Assembly (NCBI GenBank): GCA_016859345.1
Contig: CM029119.1
Span: 6,811,912-6,875,911 of the forward strand
Reading direction: 5' to 3'
Source: Istiophorus platypterus
Taxonomy: Eukaryota; Chordata; Actinopteri; Istiophoriformes; Istiophoridae
Length of the DNA stretch: 64,000 bases
The position numbers and the translations under genes were made by a program. Every line of letters begins with the position of its first letter. Within the stretch, counting starts at the first letter, position 1. Below are positions 53,372 to 64,000 of the stretch, piece by piece. The notes beneath the pieces are model-generated. The model was not told the DNA's origin. It did not search any database and saw only the letters and a program-made list of their open reading frames with translations.

Positions 53372-53396
53372 TGTGTGTGTGTGTGTGTGTGTGTTC

Positions 53397-53444
<48 letters not shown>
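53372..53444. repeat. Interrupted (TG)n microsatellite
   Basis: Two TG runs, 53372-53394 and 53401-53444, are separated by a short TTCGTAT interruption. Confidence 0.95.
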
Positions 53445-53446
<2 letters not shown>

Positions 53447-55083
53447 CTCTGTCTCTGTGAGTGGGTGGTTGTGCATTTTAGGACTGCTTCATTGGATAGA
53501 TTACAACCAACCCCATAATTTCAACATATGCAAGATCTCAACTTAATGAAAGTACAAGTGTATAAAAGCCCACAGAGAAAATTTTAAACTAATTAGCTTT
53601 TTTAAAAAAAAAACAACAAAAAAAAACACATCTGAATTGTTTTAGATGTTCGTGGTAAAATTAGGTTCCAAAAAATTTAAAGCTTCATTCCAGTTTGTTA
53701 CAACTTGGGCTTTATTTTCATTGGTTTGGCCATTAATTCCTATCAACAATAATAAGATTAAACTCAGTAAGTCAATGCTGAGATTATGGCAGAGATCTGG
53801 GAGTGTGGTAACATTGCAATAAAAAGTCAGAAGGGACCAAAAACACATAAAGTCAGATGATTATACAGGTTCTAAACAAACCCAAATGTCAGCCAAAATT
53901 ATTTTAAAACTAAAGCAGACATCAGCTTACCGACTGATTTTCTGTTCCAGTTCAGAACTACTGTAGCTGTGGTTTCAATAATCTAGCTAAACTGTTGTAA
54001 ACCCATGTTTACAACCTGTCAAATCCTCTGAACAATTAAGTTTCAGATGTCATTGTTGATGTCAGATGTTGACATGCTGCCAGATCTTAATGTTACTTTG
54101 GTGTGCACAAGTTAATAAAAATGTCTTAGACTATGACTGGTGTAATTATGTACACATGGAATTTGTTGATGCAAATTTGTGATATTATGTTTTTATTTAA
54201 TGCTGCTTAGTCCTTATTACTTTTCTATAACATCAAAGTCACGACTAAATAAACAAATTCTTGACTTGTGCTCTGAAATATGTGACATCAGCTTTTTTCC
54301 AACTGAGCCCACCCACCTCAAACCAGTGCGATGAACACAGAAAGAAACGCAAGCAATGACAACGACCCCCGGAGCAGAGCAAAGATCACCAACTTTTTCT
54401 CTCTCTCTTCCTTAAACATACAAATACGCACTGAATCACCATAACCAGTAATTTAAATTTCAGTACAATCATCCACATAGAACATCATAATTTAGCAACC
54501 ACAAGGAGCCATCAGCAACATGTCTCCACAGGGATTAAACCATAATGTAATGATTTTGCTCTTCAGTAAGCTTCATAGATTCAGTAGTATATCTATGGAT
54601 GTAGGCGTGTGCTGACTGCCTTTCACTTTAACTGCACTTTATTTTGTCCTCATAAATTAAATTACTTTGGACATTTCAGCCCTTTTATGGTCTTTGCTAC
54701 CTAACTTGTGAAAGAAATACAGTCAAGCACACTGTAAAGGCCTTTGCCAAGCCAGAGTTTATGACCTTTAACCAAAAAAACTTCTCTTAAAGCCTCAAAT
54801 GCCTGTGGAAACGAGGGATGTTTCCTCCGGAGGAAGCACTCAACCATGATGTACTCCTCGACACTACATTCTCTGCATTTGATTTGGCATGTATAATTTA
54901 GGGCTCACCGTTGACATTACTTGTCTGGCATCTTTTTGTTTTCCTATTTGTTGTGATTTTGATTCACGCATTTATTGTCATCATGGATATAACTCTTATA
55001 GTTACTCAATGTACTGCTAATTCAAAGCTCCCTCTAAATAGTTTTGATTCTTCTTGTTATTTGAGATGTGCTCATAAACTCAC

Positions 55084-58000
55084 CTCTGGTACGCAGCTGC
55101 GTCAGAGATATTCCACATCATCTCCTGCCCAAAAGTTCCCACATGATCTCCATCCTTTGTCCACAGCCCAGCAGAACCATCAGGTGAGGCTGTGAGGATG
55201 AACAGTCTGTCAGCCACCTCGAGGACTTCCACACTTACTAACCCTCTCTTGTGTCCCTTCCAGCTCTGCAGCAGAGTAGGCCGTTCACAAACTGGCTATT
55301 TAGAAAGAGCACACCTTAAGAACAAGGGGATATACAGTAAAGGTTGCATTTTTTCTTGATTTCACACCAGCTCACCTCATGTTGAATGTCCAGTCCATAG
55401 TGAGAGATATCCCAGATCTGAAGCCAGCCTGTTGTGTCTCCAGAGACAAGGATGGTGTTCTCAGGCTGATCTGAGCTCAGACTCAGCACACGCTCACCAG
55501 GCTGCTCTGGGGCATAAAACTGACCTGGGATAAGGAGAAGGATTCTGAATTGTAAGAATCTGGTTTTTCAAACACGAGGAAATCAAATAAAATCTAGATT
55601 GATTTTTGTTTTAACAATAGGCTGAAGTTGGGTTTACAAGGAGAAGGTCGACAGGGAAAACAGTTGGTTCACTTAAGTTGCATGCAAGCAAATCTATTTA
55701 TATTCGAATATCATGCCAATTTCAAGAATACTGTTTGACCTAAAAGACAAATGTTCTTTTGAGACAAATTGCTACCTTTTAATGCTGTTATGTCACAATC
55801 TCAAATTCCTCTCAGCAAGAGAAATGCATGGGCACATATACAGACGTATGCACACACACAGAGAAATGCACACTGGATCACTCATACGCACACATATACC
55901 CATGCACGCTCATACACATATGCAGCGGTCACAGTGCATGAATCCCACACCACTAAACACAGATGGGATCTGGAAAGAGACATATTTGCGGCCTGCCAGG
56001 AATGGCAGCCCGCAACTATGTCGAACTCAACAGTTCAGTCTGTCACTGCTCTGGCTGTGTGTAAATCCATATTAGGGGAGGATCATTAAAACTGACAGCT
56101 GCTTGTCAACTACTTGTACAGTTTAGTGCTTCCACTAATACTGTTTGATATCTGTTTTAAATTTATGTATCTTAGTTTTGCAGCCATTTTTTTGAGAGAA
56201 AAACTTAACATTGCAATCAAGTCTCACTTGCAACTTTTTCATCAGTGTCTCACTGACCATAAGTGTGAGTCTGTCCAGTGATACTCCAAAAGTACAGACA
56301 GCCCCCCTGTGATGACACCAGGACACCTCTGTTTCTCAGCTTTCTGTTGCCAGCTCGATGCTGCAAGAACAAGAGGCTGTCCACAGGGGGCACCACCCTG
56401 GGGTCGCACAAGCTGGGGAACAAAACAAACTGCACACTAAGGTTATCTGGGTATCTGTACTTTATATTCAGCGGTGCCTGGAAGTTGAATTAGTTAACTT
56501 TTGCACATTAAAATAATATTTAACCATCACAATTTTTAAAAATAAGGTCAAATTATCACTTATAGAAAACACAAAAGTGTCTATTACCATTCTAGATTGG
56601 AGTAATATTACTGATGATTATATAGTTATTTATTTTGTTACATTTCACATCTTTGCTAGCCTTACATTAAAGGCCTCAATGGAAATAAGTAGAAGGTAAA
56701 TTAATTGATAAGTCGGTTGATTGAAAAAAAATCAGCAGCTATATTGATTATTGTTTAATCACTTAAATCGGGTTTTTAAGACAAAAAAATACCAACTTTT
56801 CACTGGTGACAGCTTCTCAAGTGTAAGGACTTGCCACTTTTATTTTTCTAATGTGATGAATAATGGAATATCTGTGGGTTTTGGACTTTGGTCGGATAAA
56901 ATCAGGCGATTTCATGACATCACCTTGGGCTTGAAGAAACTATGATGTGTATTATTTTATTTTTTCAGTCTTCTGAAGTCTTATAGAATTCAATAATTAG
57001 AAAGTTATCTGAAGATTAATCTAGTATGAAACTATTTGTTAAAATCAATATCATTGTTAAAAATGTATAATTTATGTAATAATGGAAATAAGTCTTTCTT
57101 TTGTTATCCTTGACATTATTGTATAGTAATTGATAAGAGTGCTAGGGTGCAGCAATGAGATACATGTCTTTCCCAGTGTTTAGCAAAATTTCATAAACGA
57201 TATGTAAAAACAATATACAACATGGAAACAAATGAACACAAAAACATTCATAAATAAACAAATCAAAGAATGATAGTGAACTATACCTGTGAGTTTCAAC
57301 ACATCTATTCACTGGAATTTATGATTTCACGAGTGATGAACGATGTGACAATCTTTGTCATTATGACTTAATATTGGCACGATAACATAACAACCAGTTC
57401 TTAAGCTTTAGTAATTCTATCAAGGCTCTATAAAGACAAGACAGGCATTCTTGTATCCTCTTACCCTGCCCCTGTCTCTCTCTGTAGGCGGAGCAGTGGT
57501 CCTTGTGTCTCCAGCCTCCAGATGATGACCTCTCCATCGTGGCTTGCTGTGGCAATGACCCCCAGAGCAGCGCACTGACACATGGCCAGGATTTCTGTAT
57601 TATGGACACCGCTGGACTTCCATGACATGTCTACCCTCACATTCAAGTCCTGGGGAAATATTTGTATGCAGTATAAAGACTGAATATCACTATTTTAAGC
57701 TGTTCTGAGCTAATACAGGAAAGGTTTTCCCCAAAAAGTGCAATGTTGTCTTCAGGTTCTAATGAGTGCATGGGCCTCGCTGGTTGCAACTGTGAAACTC
57801 TTTGGAAGGTCTGAAAACGTTCTAAAGCAGAATTTAATTGTTTGTGTTGCCTTGTGGAAAGCAGCTTTATTTCCTTCTCTTCTTTATTGATTTTGCTCAA
57901 ACCTCTGGGCTATAATGTTTAACTCAGCTCTTTAAAATGGACTATCTGGAAGCTCAGCATGGCAGATGTCATAGAAATACTGGTTCAAATATCTTGTATG

Positions 58001-61000
58001 GCACAGACGTCTTTGATCTCGCCAGGTGGATGTGTAAATGTAACCGTAATTTACGTAGCTCGCTGATATCATGTCATTCCTTGCCTGTCTTTTGGACTTA
58101 AAATGTTTTCTCAAAAACCTGGCCCTGCTGACACAGTGAGCTTTACAATGAGAAACATTATGACTGGGGGAAAAAAGCGTCAAGAATTTGCTGAAGAAGC
58201 ATGAATACTGAATGTTGCTGCTTAAGTCTTTAAGGGATAAATTTAACCGCAGAGCAGATGGTGGTTAAAGGTTGAGAAGTAAAATGTAACACAGGAATTT
58301 GAGGTGTGAAAATATGCATGTCTGCACACCCAGACTTCTGTCTCACATTACATTTCACTTTGGTGTTTATACTGGCACTGGCATCACTTCATATTAATTT
58401 CTTATGACCTGTGTATAAATGTGTCATTGGATGGGTGTATGTACCCATGTCCTATAAAATTGTAATCACATTTTTTTTATTAGCAATACAAAGATGTAAA
58501 AAAAAATGGACTGAAAAATATCAACAATTTAACTATGAATTTATTCGATTTAATCAGATATGTTTTGTGCTGCCATTGCAGGAAATATTTTCTGGGACAA
58601 AATGTTTTAAGTCTGTATCAGGTTAGTCACCATAGTGACAGCTGTTTGTGTGGGACTCATCATCGTCCTCCTGCATTGAACATCTGGGGAAGAGGTTGTG
58701 GAAGAGTAAAAGTCTGAATCCTAACTGATACTGGTTGGGTGACCTTTTTTTTTTTTTTTTTTTTAAACATCTTGATATATTTATGATTCTTGGTCATGGG
58801 TGAATGTTTGTGCTTCACTCCACCTGTCAATCAAAAGCCTCTATAATGTTTTTAATGCTGCGATTCTGTTTTTGTTAGGCAGTACCCCTTCAGTGTCTGT
58901 TCAGTGATGATCTGTGTCAATGCTCTCGCGCTATTATTCTTCTATTTTTTCGTCTAGTTTTTCCAAACAAATGACTATTACTGACAGAGATATGACAAAT
59001 TATTTCCTGTTCAGCAGAACATTTTCCCCTGAATAGATCCACCAGACACTAATGTTTTTCAGAAAAATGTGAGAATTTCTGGCATTTTTTTTTTTTTTGT
59101 ACTGTTTTCTCTGTCCAAACCACCTTGAATGTTCTCAACACTGTTTCAAGATTGATATGTAAGGTACCCTTTGAAGATTTTGAACACAAGTAATACTATG
59201 GAGCAATGAGACTTGATCCATGTTACATGGTCCTACTGAGAGTTTCATGCTATTCCACTGTGTTGATTGTGCTGCAAAAATTCAGCTATGCACCAAAAGA
59301 GGAGGACAGATGCTTGCAAGTAATATATTTACATTATAAACAAGAGTTTCAATTTCTTTCAGTAAACAGGCTTTTCACTTTTTTTATTTGGGGGGGGGGG
59401 TGCATTCAACATGTTTATTGTATATCAAGGATATACAAAATGCATTTTGTGTGAAACAGTGCCTGTAAACATATTTGTTTGTTTATAAAAAAATTTCCCA
59501 GGGTACCTTTAATTTTTTACCTGTCTTTTGGCTTTTAATTTAAACATCAGAACAGTAAGACCTGGAATAATAGGTTAAAATGTTATTTTGTGGCATCAGT
59601 TATACACAGAAAGATAAAAGTACCTTTAAATCCTATGAAATTCTTGTTTTTACTCATCTCCGGTATTTTTTTCCACTTCTGACCACAACCAACAGCACCT
59701 ATCACTGATTCTTAGTGTGGTCAGAGGTGAAACAGCATGGAAACTTCCAACCAAAAATGGCAGAAAATTACATTTATTCACATTAAACTCCTGTGGATAA
59801 TGAATTTATAACACTTTAATTTTACCTTGGCTGCTGCAATGTCATACTGAGCGATCTGCTGGCTCCATCCAACAGCAAGCAGCTTGTTGTCATGGAGACA
59901 GGTCAACCTGGTGACTTCAGAGTTGGTGACAGGCTCCAGCTTGTGCAGGTTAAGGCCATTTAGCAAGTTCCATACCTGCTTGGAGTGGTCAGCAAGAGGA
60001 ACTGCTCATTTACAAACTTTTTTTACCTGTCTCGTAATTTGAAACACAGATGTACATACCTCCCTTCATATAAACTGCCAGTTTATTGTATTTTTGTACA
60101 AACTGATAGTGGCAAGATGTGGTTTCAAACCTTAATAGTGCCATTGCGAGCCCCAGTGATCAGTCTTCTGTGGGAGGAGTCTAGTGCCATGCAGAGGAGT
60201 TCTTCCTCTCCGTGGGCATTTACGATCTGAAGCCGCCTCCTACCTGTCTCTACATCCCAGAGAGACACAGATGAGTTGGCATGTCCAGTCACTACCTGTT
60301 TCAGCGTGGGGTTGTATAGAGCACAGGAGAGGGCCAGACCAATTTCTGGTCCAAATTTCCTTCCTTCATTTGTCAACCATCCACCCCTTCCCCTGCTCGT
60401 TTCGGCCAGGTTGAGCAGTGCCAGGTAATCTCTGCATCCCACCACTAAATGAGGCTGTGTCCCTTCAGGCAGAGGAGGGCTCAGCAGCAGAAAAGGGAAG
60501 TTGCCATGTTCTGGTATATGATTGGAGTGTAGGCATGGGAACTGCAGGCTGACAGTTTTCAGACAGTGATGCATGGAAATATCCCAAACCCTCAGCTCCT
60601 GACAAAGGAAAGAAGAATTCACTAGTAAATGCACAGGCTTGGCTGTAGTAATTTATCAAAGGCACACACCTATTATCAGGCCAGTTTGCTGTTTTCTAAG
60701 CTTCATCTTTAATGACTCACAGCATCTCTGGAGTAGCTGAAGATCTGCCCAACAGGCTGGTAGATTGCAACATCCAATATAGTGGCACGGTGACCCAGCA
60801 GCGTAGCTACAGGATGTGTGGTCACAAATTGAGTCCAAAGTCTGACTGCTCGGTCACAACCTCCTGTGACTATCAACTGCAGAAAAGCATTGTAATCAAA
60901 ACACTTGGCCCCCTGAAAAGGAGACAAAAAACACATTCATAAGTCAAGAATGCCGTAGTGCAGGCAGAGATGTACATGAGCTCGCTTTTAATGTCTCTGT

Positions 61001-63955
61001 ACTTTGGAAAATAAAGCACAGCCACTAGTCATGACACAAATCTGGTCTCATTAGTTTGCACTGAGGAGTTTTAAAGGGTGGCGTCATTGTTAAAATGTCC
61101 AGACAGTTAATTAGAGTGTAAAATTACTGTGCATCAAGTCATTGTGCATAACAGGAAGCATAACCACCCAGTCTAACATTTTTTGTGGAACAAGATTACT
61201 TCTTTTTTCCAAAGTCAGTGACACTGTCTGCCACCTTATGCTGGTCAGGAGCAAACTTTATAAATGAGTAACTTGACTCCCATTTCATATTTGCTCTTCT
61301 AGATAAACCTGGCTGGGGGTAATTTACTGAAGGAGTTATGTAATTAAGCATATGACATGCAAGGACCTTCAATGCCATCTGAACATTTTTTCTAGACCGA
61401 TAGTTAATTTTGAAATGTTGACCCACCCAGTTAGGTCAGTGTCACTGAGACCGGTTATTTTACGCTTTAACTACTCATACTGTTGTAAACTACAGTCTAC
61501 AAACACTCTTCTGATGCATGTAAATACTACTCACTCTGGTACTCTAAGCTATGATTCATAGTAATAATTATTAAAACCAATACAGAATGCATAATAACCT
61601 TCAATCCATGATCAGATCAAGCAAAATGACCTTACGATTTAAGTTACCTGATTAATTTTCCAAATGTACGGCTCCCTCTTTAGTGTCACATTCAAAAAGA
61701 CCAGAGAGGTCCTGTCACTTTCTGAGGATGTCATGATAACATTGGTACTGGGTTCAAACATCACTCTGTTGATTGGTTCCTGGTGGATGGTGGGGATGTG
61801 ACGGTAGGAGACCATGGTGCTGTGTTCCCCTAGGTTCTGTTGTCAAGATGGATAAGAATGAATGTTTAAGTGTTGTTTGTAAAACTGAAGTGCAATCAGC
61901 TGGTGCATATCATGTTTGTCTGTCTGCTTCTGTGGTTTCTGCTGGATACCGGCAAGGAACATTTATCTGCAAACACTTGAGACTGAACCCAGTAATTAAT
62001 TAGAGATAAAAGAAATTGGATAGGTCCAGCTTACTGGGAAAAAAATCCTGTGTGGGCCGTTCTGTTTCTTAGAGGGTTTCTTAAAAAGACCTTTGGAGGG
62101 ATTAATGAAAAGCATCAGGTGGACTCCGCCTTTTTCATCCCCGATTAGCAGCAGAGGGGAACGCTCTGGACACTTGGAGGGACAACAATACAAATTTAAG
62201 TGATTGATTATTTGTAATCATCAAACATATCAAATGCATAGTGGTCCTACCTGGACATCATGCCAGTAACAAAGAGCAGTGGGCACGCTACGAAATCCTT
62301 GAGGCAATGATGAAGACAGACAGATGAGAAGAGTTAACATTTGAAGGACTTGATAAAATAACTCCTTTTCATTCACGGTGATCAGCTAGTGCAATTTAGT
62401 GCATGTTGGCAAACAGGTGTACCAAATAGATGGATGTCCTCAAACACGCTGGCCGCGGAGACATCGACGAAGTGCAAGTCCCTGCAGTCGGTCGCTATGG
62501 CAACCTTGTGGACATTGCCCATGTACACAGCATCAGTGGTCCAGCCTCTGAACCTCCTTGTGTTGGCCACTTCCTCTGTTGGATCTCCAGCGAGCTGGAG
62601 GTCAAAATGTAAATAAACGCGTGCGAGCGGGATGTCTTTTTCCTCGCAGATGCACAAGCAGTAACAGGATGTCACTCACGCCAAGGGTTTTGAGGATGTG
62701 CAAGCTGCTGTTCCAGACAGTGACCTGACCCCCTTTACTGACGCTTACGTAGCGCGGTGGCGGAGGATGGGAAACGGCAACCACACGCACTGTTGGCTCC
62801 CGCTGTGGATGAGTAAATATAACTAATAAAAAAGGGTCAGTAATGGAAAAACTGCAGGAGAACAGCACAGAAGAGTAACCGGGCAAACTTAGTGTAGTAT
62901 ATACTAACTTGGTATATTTCACTTTTGACCTGTAATGGGCAGAAGAAATCGTTAAAAAGTTGACAGACACTTACCTGGCTAATGTGGCTGCCATGTTAGC
63001 AAACATTTAATTACTTACACATGCAGAGGACACAGAGCAACACTTTCCTCCCAGTAAATGTGTGATTCTGGTCACCTGATAATAGGAAGTCCAATACCTC
63101 TGTTTTTTGTGGTTTTTTATAGCTTTGTTCTGTTACATGCCAACTTATAAAAACAACATCTGCCTTTTATCTTGCTATTGTTTATCTTCCTCTAGCTAGT
63201 TGCTGACTTCTGTCTGTCTTCTGTTCGGTGCTGGACAGGTAGCTCAGCCTAGCAGAGCTTTTGTGCTGAAAACTTCTACTAGGAAGTTGGTGAGCATAAC
63301 ACTGAACTGTGCAGTGAACCTCTGGGACATAAAATCAAAGTAATTTGCTAAAATATCCTACAAAGCTCTGTTGGAGATCTACTTACATATAATTTAATTT
63401 TGTAAAATTAATTAATTAATATAACTTAGAATTTTTGAGATGACTGGGGGCAGGTAAAGGTTTAGTGTGGTTATGTTACTTGTAAGAATGATTTCTTTCA
63501 TTTATTTGTCAGGGACCATGTACAAAAAAATAGTAGTACAACACAGAAATAGAAGAGATGCTTTGTACCAGATTTAGCTATTTGCTACTTTCCACCTGCA
63601 GGCACTGGGCAGGTAGAAACACATTGGCTGAAACCTAACTCTCTACCCAGAACTACAATGCAATCCATAATTGTCTTTCAGAAAAATATTGACCTATAAT
63701 TTTGGTGCCAACATTGGGTATTTCAGTATAATTGATTAACATGGAAACGCCCTACAAAGATGCACCGTTTCCTCTCAGTTTACCAGAGTTAGACTGGTGA
63801 ATTCCCACCTTGTTGTGGGAGCAGTGTCTGATCTGCGGGTGGGAGTCCAGGAGAGCAGATGTGGGGATGGAGGCGCGCTCTCTTTCAGTGTACTCCAGAA
63901 GCAGGTAGGAACACAGCTGCTGCCACCTCACCTGTCCTGTACAACTGATATCTAC
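55084..63955 (-). CDS. WD-repeat protein, WDR49/WDR64/EFCAB8 type (partial)
   Basis: Thirteen in-phase exons on the minus strand: 63955-63809, 62802-62680, 62594-62423, 62297-62251, 62172-62035, 61836-61648, 60912-60721, 60598-60131, 59975-59826, 57649-57465, 56412-56258, 55524-55376 and 55265-55084. They give 765 codons; the 5' end lies beyond the window. The first exon reads VDISCTGQVRWQQLCSYLLL, a degenerate EF-hand-like segment found before the propellers of this family. Repeated beta-propeller units follow: VSVSKGGQVTVWNSS, IVTGGCDRAVRLWTQF, VVTGHANSSVSLWDVETG, IATASHDGEVIIWRLE, LVSGDTTGWLQIWDIS and LTASPDGSAGLWTKDGDHVG. DPRVVPPVDSLLFLQHRAG and GTFGQ are further phrases I associate with this family. 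These proteins are linked to cilia/sperm in animals, but the exact member cannot be fixed from sequence alone. Confidence 0.8.
56690..57070. repeat. Teleost interspersed repeat (ATTAATC-rich family)
   Basis: TGATTGAAAAAAAATCAGCA, GGTTTTTAAGACAAAAAAAT and GGTTTTGGACTTTGGTCGGA, then CATCACCTTGGGCTTGAAGA, match the common percomorph repeat also seen near 35090. This copy lies in an intron of the WD-repeat gene. Confidence 0.6.
57650..59825. other. Long intron of the WD-repeat gene
   Basis: About 2.2 kb of AT-rich sequence without an exon I can support. It includes poly-T runs near 58748-58764 and 59087-59098 and a G10 run near 59391-59400. Confidence 0.5.
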
Positions 63956-64000
63956 CTGGATATAAAGTTTAAAAAGTCAGTGCCCCTACATCATCATGAC

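Larger units (their letters stand above)
51741..55083. other. Repeat-rich region 3' of the recognised WD-repeat exons
   Basis: No supported exon was found in 3.3 kb. It contains two long TG tracts (52856, 53372), poly-A runs near 53605-53630 and a 14-bp perfect palindrome TTCCTCCGGAGGAA at 54822-54835. It is either an intron or the 3' flank of the WD-repeat gene, depending on whether the exon at 51125 is real. Confidence 0.4.

Overview
This window is vertebrate genomic DNA, almost certainly from a ray-finned fish and probably a percomorph teleost. The evidence is split GT-AG genes with short introns, very long (TG)n/(CA)n microsatellites, an RTE-type LINE typical of fish genomes, and several interspersed repeat families I recognise from percomorphs. 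It is not bacterial or viral.

Layout from left to right. A minus-strand monocarboxylate transporter, slc16a6 (1122-3907), is followed by an RTE LINE with an 18-bp target-site duplication (5774-9312) and a Tc1-like relic. Next come plus-strand arylsulfatase G, arsg (10674-16221); minus-strand WIPI1, wipi1 (18075-23961); plus-strand PKA type I-alpha regulatory subunit, prkar1a (27604-32528); and minus-strand pseudokinase fam20a (37135-46408). A repeat-rich spacer leads to a minus-strand WD-repeat gene of the WDR49/WDR64/EFCAB8 type (55084-63955), which runs off the right edge. The order and alternating orientation of SLC16A6, ARSG, WIPI1, PRKAR1A and FAM20A match human 17q24.2 as I know it, so this is a conserved syntenic block.

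I rebuilt exons by hand. Every junction in the five complete genes joins in phase with GT-AG ends, giving proteins of 602 (slc16a6), 551 (arsg), 443 (wipi1), 380 (prkar1a) and 535 (fam20a) residues. All are close to their human counterparts except slc16a6, which has a longer central loop. The genes do not form one pathway. arsg and wipi1 both belong to lysosome/autophagy biology, prkar1a to cAMP signalling, fam20a to secretory-pathway phosphorylation and biomineralisation, and slc16a6 to solute export.

The signals most worth following are: (1) an intronic (CA)n/(TG)n pair in prkar1a, with the TG tract ending a few bases before the 3' splice site, and a second TG tract before the next exon; (2) two perfect cAMP response elements upstream of prkar1a; (3) a chimeric LINE whose endonuclease region is interrupted by a gag-like segment; (4) five CCAAT/ATTGG boxes in 190 bp upstream of wipi1; and (5) splice-flanked antisense open frames inside arsg introns. 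I found no wholly new biological system. The prkar1a splicing and feedback architecture is the nearest candidate.
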